NCBI RefSeq assembly: GCF_008923205.2
Contig: NZ_WBMS02000006.1
Span: 62,001 to 126,000, forward strand
Origin: Actinomadura physcomitrii
GTDB lineage: Bacteria > Actinomycetota > Actinomycetes > Streptosporangiales > Streptosporangiaceae
Length of the DNA stretch: 64,000 nt
Reading direction: 5' to 3'
The notes beneath the pieces are model-generated. The model had not been told where the DNA came from. It saw nothing but the letters and a program-made list of their open reading frames with translations, and searched no databases. Positions 17,519 to 25,427 of the stretch are shown piece after piece. Within the stretch, counting starts at the first letter, position 1, and every line of letters begins with the position of its first letter. The position numbers and the translations under genes were made by a program.

Positions 17519-17833
17519 CTAAAGGTGCGGGGTGAGGGCCGCGAGGAGGTGGCGCTTGGGCTTGGCGCCGACCATCTGGTGGACGACCTCGCCGTCCTTG
17601 TAGAGCGCCAGCGTGGGGAAGCCGAGGACGCCGTACCGGCTCGCGATGTCGGGGTTCTCGTCGCCGTTCAGCGACGCGATGGTGAGGCGGTCGCCGAGTT
17701 CGGCGTCGAGCTGCTCAAGGATCGGCGCGATCATCTTGCACGGCGGGCACCAGTCGGCCCAGAAGTCGACCAGGACGGGGCCCGGGGCGTTCAGGACCCG
17801 CTCGTCGAAGGTCGCGCTGGTCACGGTGATCAT
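17519..17833 (-). CDS. trxA: Thioredoxin with WCPPC active site
   Basis: 104 residues, the usual thioredoxin length. The active site is WCPPC instead of the standard WCGPC (about residues 28-32). The fold markers are complete: VDFWADW, the buried Asp, the cis-Pro in GFPTL and the C-terminal Gly. It reduces disulfides in the cytosol using thioredoxin reductase. ATG 17833 has AGGAGGCGACC nearby. A Pro before the second Cys is known to shift the redox potential upward in CxxC proteins. Its start lies inside the end of the MerR gene. Confidence 0.92.
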   Translation of the reverse strand: MITVTSATFDERVLNAPGPVLVDFWADWCPPCKMIAPILEQLDAELGDRLTIASLNGDENPDIASRYGVLGFPTLALYKDGEVVHQMVGAKPKRHLLAALTPHL

Positions 17834-18209
17834 CGGTCGCCTCCTGGGGGACGGTGCAGCCCGGGCAGGCCCGGGCGAGTTGGGCGGCCACGTCGGCGCG
17901 GCGCCGGACGAGGGTGGCGATCTCCGCGTCGATCTCGGCGAGCTTGCGGCGGTAGACCGCGACCGGCTCGGGGCACGCGTCGCCGGTGGCGTGCCCGGAG
18001 CGCAGGCAGTCCACGAACGGGCGGGTGTCCTCCAGCGTGAACCCGGCCGCGAGCAGCGAGCGGATCTGCGCGACGAGCCGCAGGTCGGACTCGTCGTACT
18101 GGCGGTACCCGTTGGCGGCGCGGCGCGCGGTGATCAGTCCCTGCTGCTCGTAGAAGCGCAGCGTGCGGGTGCTGACGCCGGCGCGTTCGGCCAGCTCGCC
18201 GATCAGCAT
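17715..18209 (-). CDS. MerR-family regulator overlapping trxA
   Basis: 164 residues from ATG 18209 (GGAGGTCTCCGATG context). The N-terminal MerR winged HTH is clear (MLIGELAERAGVSTRTLRFYE, NGYRQYDESDL), followed by the dimer helix (about 80-110). Cysteines occur in CLRSG, DACPEP and ACPGC, the last resembling a thiol or metal-sensing loop. The frame runs on for 119 bp inside trxA in another phase before stopping, which gives an Arg/Pro-rich tail that is probably not conserved. Pairing with thioredoxin suggests redox control of the pair (inference). Confidence 0.88.
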   Translation of the reverse strand: MLIGELAERAGVSTRTLRFYEQQGLITARRAANGYRQYDESDLRLVAQIRSLLAAGFTLEDTRPFVDCLRSGHATGDACPEPVAVYRRKLAEIDAEIATLVRRRADVAAQLARACPGCTVPQEATDDHRDQRDLRRAGPERPGPRPGRLLGRLVPAVQDDRADP

Positions 18210-18320
18210 CGGAGACCTCCTTCGGTGGCCGTCAGCGACCGTACGCCTTGACGTGCGCGTCAAGGTCAAGCGGCGCGGGCCCGGGACGGAGTCTAAGCAC
18301 CCCCGCGCACGCGCACGGGT

Positions 18321-20150
18321 TCAGCGGAATGGGACGGGTGAAGGGGCAGGATGTCCACGCCGGGAGAGGCGGAGCCGCCGGGTGAAGCGGAGCCGCCGCG
18401 CCGGGCGGAGCCGCCGGACGAGGTGGAACAGCGCGGCGGGCGTCGCGGCGGCGCACAGGATCGCGGCGCCGGCGTGCTGGTCGTCGAGGGGAGCCGCGCC
18501 CCAGCGGCGTCCGAGCCCTTCGTACCAGCCGCCGCCGAGGACGGTCCCGTCCAGCATGAGGACGATCCCAGCTGCGGCCAGCAGCACCGGCAGGACGACC
18601 GGTACCCGCGTACTGCTGAAGAACGCCAGCCCGATGCCGAGGAAGCAGGCCATCGCCAGCGAGTGGAGCGCGTGGTTGGCGAGCGCCGCGCCGAACAGGG
18701 GCGAGATGTAGTACGCGTAGAGGCTCAGAAGGAACAGCGCCGAGGACACGACCGGTTCCCTGAGGATCCGCACACCCCGGCTGTCGAGGACGGCGGCGAG
18801 CAGCGAGCCGGCCGACACGAGCCGCGCGGGACGCCCACACAGAAGGAGTATGGGCGCCACCACTCCGACCAGTACGTGCTGCAAGGCGTGGGCACTGAAC
18901 AGGACCATGCTGTAGCGGGCGATGCCGCTGCCCATGGCGAACAGCAGGACGCTCAACCCGGCGGCCCACGCGACGCTACGGCGAACGGCCCACCGCCCTG
19001 CCCGCACCACGCCGATCCCGTAAAGGACGGCCCCAAGGAGGACGAGCACGAGGAACAGCGGGTCGATCCACCAGTGCGTCACGTACGCGGCGACGCCGGC
19101 GGGTCCGGGCAGCGGGAAGCCGAGCCGCAGCGCGACCGCGTCGATGGTGCCGGGCGACACCTCGGGCGGCGGGGTCCGCGACAGGCCGGTCGCCAGCGCC
19201 ATCGTCGCGGCCATCGCGACGATCTCGGCCGAGCCGAGCCGGACGAACGGCCGGGGCGCCGACGCCAGCACCGGGATGGTGGCGCGGCGGTGCCACCAGC
19301 CCATGGCGCCGAGGGCGGCGAGCGCGGCGGTCTTCGCCACGATCAGCGCGCCGTAGCGCGATCCGAGGTGGAGGCCGCCGAGCCGGATCCACGCGTTCAC
19401 CGCGCCGCTCGCCCCGACGACGGCGAACGCGGTCAGCGCGAGCGTGCTGTAGCGCTGCACGACGCCGGGCAGCCGGTCGCGGATCTCCGGCGCGAGCAGG
19501 ACGAGGGCGACGAGCCCGCCGATCCACAGCGCGGCGCCCGCGATGTGGGCGGCGAGGCTGAACACGGCGAGCGCGTGGTGGGAGCCGGTCGCGGCGTGGC
19601 CGGTGAACAGCGGCGGCATCAGCCCGGCGAGCGCCGCGAGCAGCAGGTATCCGGCGGCACCGGGCGCTCCACGACGCCCGGCCGCCCACCAGAGCGCGGT
19701 GGACGTCCCGAAGACGAGGACGAGCGCGCGTCCCTGCGGCAGGTCGAGCAGGAACGTCCGCAGCATGGCGCCGTTGATCCCGGTGAGGCCGGTCCCGAAC
19801 AGGTCGGACACGCTGAACGCCACGAACGCCAGCGTGCACAGCGCCCACGCCGCCGCGCTCAGCGACGCCGCCCGCAGGCACCGGCCGGCGGTCCCGGTCG
19901 CCGGGACGAACACGGCGGCGGCCAGCAGCCAGCCGACCGTCACGGTGGACGCGGCGTTCACGCCGAGCTTGGCGACGGTGAGGCCGGTCTCGGTCAGCGC
20001 GCCGGCCTGCGACAGGCCGGGCGCCGCGGCGGCGCCGAGCGACCCGCCGAACCGCACGACCAGCGCGAGGACGAGCAGGGCCGCGGCGAGCGCCGCCGTC
20101 ACGAGGAGGGGCCGGTCGGGGCCGGGCGCCTGCCGCGGTTGCGTTGCCAC
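18321..20150 (-). CDS. Fused CopD copper-resistance / CtaG-like oxidase-assembly membrane protein
   Basis: 609 residues with about 15 membrane helices, starting at GTG 20150. The first half matches CopD (HAATGSHHALAVFSLAAHIAGAALWIGGL, around 190-220). The second half (about 340-560) matches the caa3-type CtaG family, with THWWIDPLFL, SAHALQHVLVG and NHALHSLAMACF, whose His residues suit copper handling. Such fusions are known in actinobacteria and are linked to copper import and delivery to cytochrome oxidase. The C-terminus is a long Arg-rich tail. It lies just after the MerR-thioredoxin pair on the same strand. Confidence 0.88.
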   Translation of the reverse strand: MATQPRQAPGPDRPLLVTAALAAALLVLALVVRFGGSLGAAAAPGLSQAGALTETGLTVAKLGVNAASTVTVGWLLAAAVFVPATGTAGRCLRAASLSAAAWALCTLAFVAFSVSDLFGTGLTGINGAMLRTFLLDLPQGRALVLVFGTSTALWWAAGRRGAPGAAGYLLLAALAGLMPPLFTGHAATGSHHALAVFSLAAHIAGAALWIGGLVALVLLAPEIRDRLPGVVQRYSTLALTAFAVVGASGAVNAWIRLGGLHLGSRYGALIVAKTAALAALGAMGWWHRRATIPVLASAPRPFVRLGSAEIVAMAATMALATGLSRTPPPEVSPGTIDAVALRLGFPLPGPAGVAAYVTHWWIDPLFLVLVLLGAVLYGIGVVRAGRWAVRRSVAWAAGLSVLLFAMGSGIARYSMVLFSAHALQHVLVGVVAPILLLCGRPARLVSAGSLLAAVLDSRGVRILREPVVSSALFLLSLYAYYISPLFGAALANHALHSLAMACFLGIGLAFFSSTRVPVVLPVLLAAAGIVLMLDGTVLGGGWYEGLGRRWGAAPLDDQHAGAAILCAAATPAALFHLVRRLRPARRLRFTRRLRLSRRGHPAPSPVPFR

Positions 20151-20244
20151 GGCGGAAGATACGCACGGACCGGGACGGAAGGTTCATCGCCCACTAAAGT
20201 GTCCGCCATCCCGGCGACGCGTACGGGCATCAGGTGAGGGGACG

Positions 20245-21684
20245 ATGAGCGCCAACGACGGTGGCAACACCTACCTGGAGAAGGTCGTCGCGCAGCAGGC
20301 CGTCCTGGAGGGCGACCTGCGGTCGCGCCGGTCGGCCCCGCCGCCGCCCGGCGCGGTGCCGCCGCCGGGGCCGCTGGCCAAGCGGGACCGCGCGCTCGGC
20401 GGGGCGCCCGCCGCGTCCCCCGAGCACGCGGAGGCGGGCCCGGTCGAGGTGCGCATCAAGGGCTTCTGGCGGTGGAAGAACGTGCTGGTCCCGCCGAACG
20501 CCTTCGTCGTGCACACCCGCCGGGGGCGCGCGGAGCCGCTGCACATCGGGCTGGGCGTGTCGTTCCGGTTCAACCCGTCCACGGACTCGTTCCTGGTGGT
20601 GCCGGGCGCGACGCAGACCATCCTGATCAACGCGTACTGCATCTGCAGCGAGCTGCAGGGCGTGCTCGTCCAGGGCTACGTCCAGTGGATCATCCAGGAC
20701 TTCGCGACCGCCTACCGCAAGCTCGACTTCGGCGACGCGCAGGACCCGATGCGGGTGGTGAACCTGCAATTGCGCGAGCAGGCGGAGGCGGCGATCAAGG
20801 ACAAGGTCTCCAGCATGGGCGTGCGGGACGTGCTGAGCGACAAGCAGCCGATCATCGAGGAGCTGACCGCGCGGCTGCGCGCCGTCGCCGAGGGCGAGGA
20901 CCACAGCGACCGGGGACTCGGGCTGCGGATCGTCACCGTGCAGATCAAGGAGGCGGTGGTCAGCTCGTCGCGGCTGTGGGAGAACCTGCAGAAGCCGTAC
21001 CGGGCCGAGCAGGGCCGGATCGCGCGGCTGGCGGAGCTGGAGGCGGAGGAGGCCGTCGCGCAGCGCGAGATGGCGGCGCAGCGGGTGAAGGAGACGCAGC
21101 GGCTGGAGCACGAGCGGGAGCTGGCGGAGCTGCGCTCGCGCAACGAGGCGGAGCGGTTCGACCTCGAGACGGCCGAGAAGCAGCGCCGCACCCGCCGCGA
21201 GCACGACGACGCCCGCGAGGTCGCCGAGCTGGAGACGGAGACGACCCGGCACGCGCTGCGGATGGAGCGCGAGCGGCACGCCGAGGAGGCCGAGACGGGC
21301 CGGCTGCGGATCGAGCGCGACCACGAGCTGAACCGGCTGCGGGTCGAGGGCGAGCTGGCGTTGCAGGAGACGCGGGCGCGCGCGCAGCACGAGACGGCGC
21401 TGCTCGGCCTGGAGCGCGAGCGGATCCGCGCGGCGATGGACAACGAGCAGGCGCCCGCGGCGATCCAGGCGCGGCTGATCGCCCGGCTGCCCGACATCCT
21501 GGAGCGGCTGCCGAAGCCGGACGAGCTGCGCACCGTGACCGTCAACGGCGCCGACCAGACCAGCGTCGCCGGGCTGCTCACCCAGCTCGCCGCGGTGATC
21601 GGCGCGCTGCGCGCGGCGACCGCCGAGTCCCCGGCCGTCACCGGCGGGGCGGCTCCGGAGGGAACCGGACGGGCAGCGCGGTGA
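20245..21684 (+). CDS. SPFH/band-7-like coiled-coil protein without membrane anchor
   Basis: 479 residues from ATG 20245 (GTGAGGGGACG upstream). A Pro/Gly-rich N-terminus (20-60) is followed by an SPFH-like domain (about 70-260) and a very long charged coiled coil (about 255-405, rich in Glu/Arg/Ala). The C-terminal region (410-470) contains LIARLPDILERLPKPDELRTVTVNG, a segment typical of flotillin-like ends. No transmembrane helix or signal peptide is visible, unlike classical flotillins. It may scaffold membranes or proteins peripherally. Its last 47 bp overlap the end of the convergent P450 gene. Confidence 0.78.
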   Translation: MSANDGGNTYLEKVVAQQAVLEGDLRSRRSAPPPPGAVPPPGPLAKRDRALGGAPAASPEHAEAGPVEVRIKGFWRWKNVLVPPNAFVVHTRRGRAEPLHIGLGVSFRFNPSTDSFLVVPGATQTILINAYCICSELQGVLVQGYVQWIIQDFATAYRKLDFGDAQDPMRVVNLQLREQAEAAIKDKVSSMGVRDVLSDKQPIIEELTARLRAVAEGEDHSDRGLGLRIVTVQIKEAVVSSSRLWENLQKPYRAEQGRIARLAELEAEEAVAQREMAAQRVKETQRLEHERELAELRSRNEAERFDLETAEKQRRTRREHDDAREVAELETETTRHALRMERERHAEEAETGRLRIERDHELNRLRVEGELALQETRARAQHETALLGLERERIRAAMDNEQAPAAIQARLIARLPDILERLPKPDELRTVTVNGADQTSVAGLLTQLAAVIGALRAATAESPAVTGGAAPEGTGRAAR

Positions 21685-22834
21685 GCGCCCGCTGGAACGG
21701 GCCGGGACGCCACCGCAGCTCGTCCACCGGGACGGCCAGCTCCATCTCGGGCAGCCGGTCGAGGAGCTTCTCGATGGCGACCGAGGCGATGAGCCGGGCC
21801 TGGCTCTTGGCCGGGCAGGTGTGCGGGCCCGCGTTGAACGCCAGGTGGGCGCGGTTCCCGGCCCACCCGGCGGCGGCCCGCGACGGGTCGGTGTTCGCCG
21901 CCGCGTAGGAGATCACGACCGGCTGGTCGGCGGGCAGCAGGCGGCCGCGGAACTCGACGTCCTGCCGCGGGTAGGTGATCCCCATGTTCGCCAGCGGCGG
22001 GTCGGTCCACAGGATCTCGTCGAGGGCGTCCTCGACGGGCAGGCTGCCGCCGGACAGGTCGCCGCCGAACCGGTCGTCGGACAGCAGCAGCCGCACGCCG
22101 TTGGCGATGAGGCTCTGCTCCGGCTCGATGCCGGCGCCGAGCAGCGTGACGAGCTGGTGCAGCATCTCCTCGTCGGTCAGTTCGGACGAGTGGGACAGCA
22201 TCCACGACGTCACGTCCGCGCCCGGCTTCTCGCGCTTCAGCGCGACCAGCTCCATGATCGCGCCGCCCAGCAGCGCGTTGCTCGCCTCGGCGTCGACGCC
22301 CTCGATGATGCCGCTGAAGCCGATCCGCATCCGCTCGCCGAGGTCCGGCGGGCAGCCGAACATCTCCAGCATCACCAGGGTCGGCAGCGTCCGTGCGTAT
22401 CCGGACATCAGCTCGACCTCGCCGTCCGCGGCGAAGCCGTCGATGATGAGGTCGGCGTTGCGCTCGACGTTCTCGCGCAGAGCGGACGGGTCGAGGCGGT
22501 TGAGGCCGTCGACGACCGGGGACCGCAGCCGCGTGTGCGCGGGGCCGTCCGCCGCCTGGCAGTTCTCCCGCCACATCATCACCGGCAGCACCGGGCAGTC
22601 GGCGGGCACGCCGGCCTGCCAGCGCCGCGCGTCCTTCGGGAACGTGGCCGGGTCGCGCAGTACCTCCAGGGCCGCGTCGTAGCCGATGACGAGCGTCGCG
22701 GGGACCCCCGGCGCCAGCTCGACCGGGGCGAGCTCGCCGTACTCGCGCAGCCGCGCGTAGACGCGCTCGGGCGCCTCCGCGAACTCCGGCCCGTAGATGG
22801 GCACGCGGTCGGTCTTCACGTGCGTTTCGGTCAT
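21638..22834 (-). CDS. Conservon cytochrome P450 (CYP157-like), second copy
   Basis: 398 residues. The haem-ligand loop is FNAGPHTCPAK (Cys340). Two usual P450 signatures are altered: the K-helix ExxR motif reads EILW (residues 273-276), so the arginine is a tryptophan, and the I-helix AGxxT reads AGIEP (proline for threonine). Loss of ExxR is the known hallmark of the CYP157 family found in Streptomyces conservons. Its ATG overlaps the stop of the preceding P450 gene, and it closes the conservon. Redox partner and substrate unknown. Its end overlaps the convergent SPFH gene by 47 bp. Confidence 0.9.
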   Translation of the reverse strand: MTETHVKTDRVPIYGPEFAEAPERVYARLREYGELAPVELAPGVPATLVIGYDAALEVLRDPATFPKDARRWQAGVPADCPVLPVMMWRENCQAADGPAHTRLRSPVVDGLNRLDPSALRENVERNADLIIDGFAADGEVELMSGYARTLPTLVMLEMFGCPPDLGERMRIGFSGIIEGVDAEASNALLGGAIMELVALKREKPGADVTSWMLSHSSELTDEEMLHQLVTLLGAGIEPEQSLIANGVRLLLSDDRFGGDLSGGSLPVEDALDEILWTDPPLANMGITYPRQDVEFRGRLLPADQPVVISYAAANTDPSRAAAGWAGNRAHLAFNAGPHTCPAKSQARLIASVAIEKLLDRLPEMELAVPVDELRWRPGPFQRALTALPVRFPPEPPRR

Positions 22835-24042
22835 TGCTGGGGGAACCTCACGGGCAGCGCGACCAGCGCGCGGTGGAAGGGGCCGGGACGCCATTCCAGC
22901 TCGTCCGGCGGGACGGCGAGCTCCATGTCGGGCAGCCGGTCGAGCAGCATCTCGATCGCGGCGGACGCGATGAGCCGCGCGTGCCCCTTCGCCGGGCACG
23001 TGTGCGCCCCGGCCGCGAACGCCAGGTGCGCGCGGTTGCCGGTGCGCTGGTGCGGGGTCCGCGACGGGTCGGTGTTCGCGGCGGCGTAGGAGATGACGAC
23101 GGGCCGGTGGGCGGGCAGGACGCGGCCGCGGAACTCGACGTCCTGGCGCGGGAACGTCGCGCCGAAGTTCGCCATCGGCGGGTCGGTCCACAGGATCTCG
23201 TCGAGGGCGTCCTCGATCGGCAGGCTGCCGCCGGACAGGTCGCCGCCGAACCGGTCGTCCGAGAGGAGCAGCCGCAGCCCGTTGGCGATCAGGTTCTGCT
23301 CCGGCTCGGTGCCCGCGCCGAGCAGCAGCGCGATCTGCTCGGCCATCTCGTCGTCGTCCAGCTCCGCCGGATGCCCGATCATCCACGACGTCACGTCCGC
23401 GCCCGGGGTGGCGCGCTTGTGGGCGACCAGGTCGCGGGTCGCCCGGTTCAGCACCGCGTTGGCCTCCTCCGCGGACGTGCCGTCGAAGATCCCGCTCATC
23501 CCCTCGACGAGCCGGTCGCCGATCTCGGGCGGGCAGCCGAACAGCTCGTTGAACACCAGCAGCGGCAGCACCCGCGCGTACTGGCCGATGAGGTCGGCCT
23601 CGCCGTCGGCGGCGAAGGCGTCGACGAGCCGGGCCGCGGCCGTCTCGACATGGCCGCGCAGCGCCCCGGTGTCGACCCGGTCCAGGCTGTCGGTGATCAC
23701 CGATCGGAGCCGGGCGTGCACCGGGCCGTTGGCCGACAGCGTGTTCGGCCGGTACATGAGCATCGGCAGGACGGGGCAGTCGGCGGGGACGTCCTGCTGC
23801 CAGCGGCTGCCGTCGCGCGGGAACCGGCCCGCGTCCCGCATGACCTCCAGCGCGGCGTCGTAGCCGATGACGAGCGTCGCGGGGATCCCCGGCGCCAGCT
23901 CGACGGGCGCGAGGTCGCCGTGCGCGCGCAGCGCCGCGTACACCCGGCGGGGGTCGGCGGCGAACTCCGGCCCGTAGAGCCGCCCGGGCTCGGTGCCGTC
24001 CGCTCCGGCGCCGTCCACGGGACGGGTCCGGTCGACGGTCAC
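22831..24042 (-). CDS. Conservon cytochrome P450 (CYP157-like), first copy
   Basis: 403 residues. Haem cysteine Cys349 lies in FAAGAHTCPAK. As in its neighbour, ExxR is replaced by EILW (282-285) and the I-helix threonine by proline (AGTEP). The two P450s share long blocks, for example LLLSDDRFGGDLSGGSLP and EDALDEILWTDPP, so they arose by tandem duplication. Its ATG overlaps the stop of the GTPase gene by 4 bp. Conservon P450s are thought to work downstream of the GTPase/roadblock complex, but no reaction is known for the CYP157 type. Confidence 0.9.
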   Translation of the reverse strand: MTVDRTRPVDGAGADGTEPGRLYGPEFAADPRRVYAALRAHGDLAPVELAPGIPATLVIGYDAALEVMRDAGRFPRDGSRWQQDVPADCPVLPMLMYRPNTLSANGPVHARLRSVITDSLDRVDTGALRGHVETAAARLVDAFAADGEADLIGQYARVLPLLVFNELFGCPPEIGDRLVEGMSGIFDGTSAEEANAVLNRATRDLVAHKRATPGADVTSWMIGHPAELDDDEMAEQIALLLGAGTEPEQNLIANGLRLLLSDDRFGGDLSGGSLPIEDALDEILWTDPPMANFGATFPRQDVEFRGRVLPAHRPVVISYAAANTDPSRTPHQRTGNRAHLAFAAGAHTCPAKGHARLIASAAIEMLLDRLPDMELAVPPDELEWRPGPFHRALVALPVRFPQQ

Positions 24043-24668
24043 CGGGCCTCCCCGCCGAGCGTGAGCAGATGGTCGACGAGGGCGATCAGCGCGTGCGTGG
24101 ACGACGCGCGGTCCCGCGCGTCGCAGGTGACCAGCGGCGTCGACGGCGCCAGGTCGAGCGCCTCGCGCACCTCCGCGTCGGGGAACTCCGGCGACCCTTC
24201 GAACCGGTTCACCGCCACCGCGTACGGCAGGCCCTGCTTCTCCACGATGTCCATGACGGCGAACGACTCCTGCAGCCGCGCCGTGTCCACCAGGATCAGC
24301 GCGCCGAGAGCGCCGCGCGCCAGGTCGTTCCAGAGCCGGGTGAAGCGCTGCTGGCCGGGCGCCCCGAACAGGTAGAGGACGAGGTCGTCGCTCAGCGTCA
24401 GCCGCCCGAAGTCCATCGCGACGGTGGTCGTCGTCTTGTCGTGGACGCCGGCGAGGTCGTCGACGCTCGCGCCGGCCTGCGTCATCCGCTCCTCGGTGCG
24501 CAGCGGCCGGATCTCCGACAGCGTCCCGACGTAGGTCGTCTTCCCCACCGCGAAGTGCCCCACGATGAGGATCTTGACGGCGGTCCGGACGGTCTCGCGC
24601 AGGTAGGGCCCGTCGTCGGCCGCCCGGGTTCCGGGGACCGGGGTGTCAGAGACTTGCGCGGAGTCCAT
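24039..24668 (-). CDS. cvnD: Conservon small GTPase-like protein (CvnD)
   Basis: 209 residues. The P-loop is GHFAVGKTT (about 37-45), followed by the DFGRL switch region, GAPGQQRF (G3-like) and the NRFE base-recognition motif (G4-like). It is a Ras/Arf-like GTPase of the conservon type, expected to cycle with the roadblock protein as its regulator on the membrane. The start overlaps the CvnC gene by 23 bp, and the stop overlaps the P450 start. Order A-B-C-D-P450-P450 is the classic conservon order. Confidence 0.93.
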   Translation of the reverse strand: MDSAQVSDTPVPGTRAADDGPYLRETVRTAVKILIVGHFAVGKTTYVGTLSEIRPLRTEERMTQAGASVDDLAGVHDKTTTTVAMDFGRLTLSDDLVLYLFGAPGQQRFTRLWNDLARGALGALILVDTARLQESFAVMDIVEKQGLPYAVAVNRFEGSPEFPDAEVREALDLAPSTPLVTCDARDRASSTHALIALVDHLLTLGGEAR

Positions 24669-24999
24669 CGAGCACCTCCTGCAGGAGCCGGGTCCGGGAC
24701 GTCGGGGCGGCCTGCGCGGGCGCCCGTGTGGCGAGGTGGCCGCTGTCGACGAGGTCGGACAGCAGCACCTTGGTCACCCCGACGGGCAGCGACAGATGCC
24801 CGGCGATCTCCACGACCGACAGCGCGCCGCCCCGGCACAGCTCCACGATCCGCAGCTTCTCCGGCGACAGCCCCGTGCGGGGCAGGTCGCCGGCCGAGAT
24901 CACCAGCGTGACCAGGTCGAACACGTTGCGGGACGGGTGCGCCCGGCCGCCGGTGACCACGTGCGGGCGCACCAGCGCGCGCTCGTTGCGGCGGCTCAT
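24646..24999 (-). CDS. cvnC: Conservon DUF742 protein (CvnC)
   Basis: 117 residues. DUF742 markers are visible: LVRPHVVTGGRAHP, FDLVTLVIS, ILxL-type helix ELCRGGALSVVEIAGHLSLPVGVTKVLLSDL, which resembles a winged HTH. CvnC proteins act with the roadblock and GTPase partners. Starts at ATG 24999, overlapping the stop of cvnB by 4 bp. Confidence 0.92.
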   Translation of the reverse strand: MSRRNERALVRPHVVTGGRAHPSRNVFDLVTLVISAGDLPRTGLSPEKLRIVELCRGGALSVVEIAGHLSLPVGVTKVLLSDLVDSGHLATRAPAQAAPTSRTRLLQEVLDGLRASL

Positions 25000-25427
25000 G
25001 CGCGGCTGTCCGCGCCGGGGCGGGGCGGGCTGGTCAGCTCCTTGCCCAGCCGCTGCACCAGCTCCTGGAGCCGGAACGACACCGTCTCCATGTCCACGTG
25101 CTGCGTCGCCGACACCGCCAGGTAGGCGCCCGGTCCCGCCGCGACGAGGAACACGTACCCGTCGTCGAACTCGCTGACGGTCTGCCGCCACATCGTGCCC
25201 GCGTCGCCGCAGAACTCGGCGGTGCTGCGGGCCAGCGACTGCAGCCCGGACATCCCCGCGGCCTGCCGTTCCGCCTCGTCCCGGCCGATGCGCTCCGAGT
25301 GGGCCATCAGCAGCCCGTCGGCCGACAGCAGGATCGCGTACCGCGTCTCGGGCATCCGCAGGGCGTCGTCGAGCATCCATCCGAGCCGGTTCGTGCCGTC
25401 GTCCATCGCGCCGTTCCCCTCGTTCAT
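24996..25427 (-). CDS. cvnB: Conservon roadblock/LC7 protein (CvnB)
   Basis: 143 residues. The roadblock fold spans about 10-125: LDDALRMPETRYAILLSADGLLMAHS, SGLQSLARS, YVFLVAAGPGAYLAV. In bacterial GTPase systems such proteins (MglB-like) act as GTPase regulators. ATG 25427 overlaps the stop of cvnA (ATGA). An internal ATG at 25406 is possible but would lose the coupling. Confidence 0.92.
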   Translation of the reverse strand: MNEGNGAMDDGTNRLGWMLDDALRMPETRYAILLSADGLLMAHSERIGRDEAERQAAGMSGLQSLARSTAEFCGDAGTMWRQTVSEFDDGYVFLVAAGPGAYLAVSATQHVDMETVSFRLQELVQRLGKELTSPPRPGADSRA

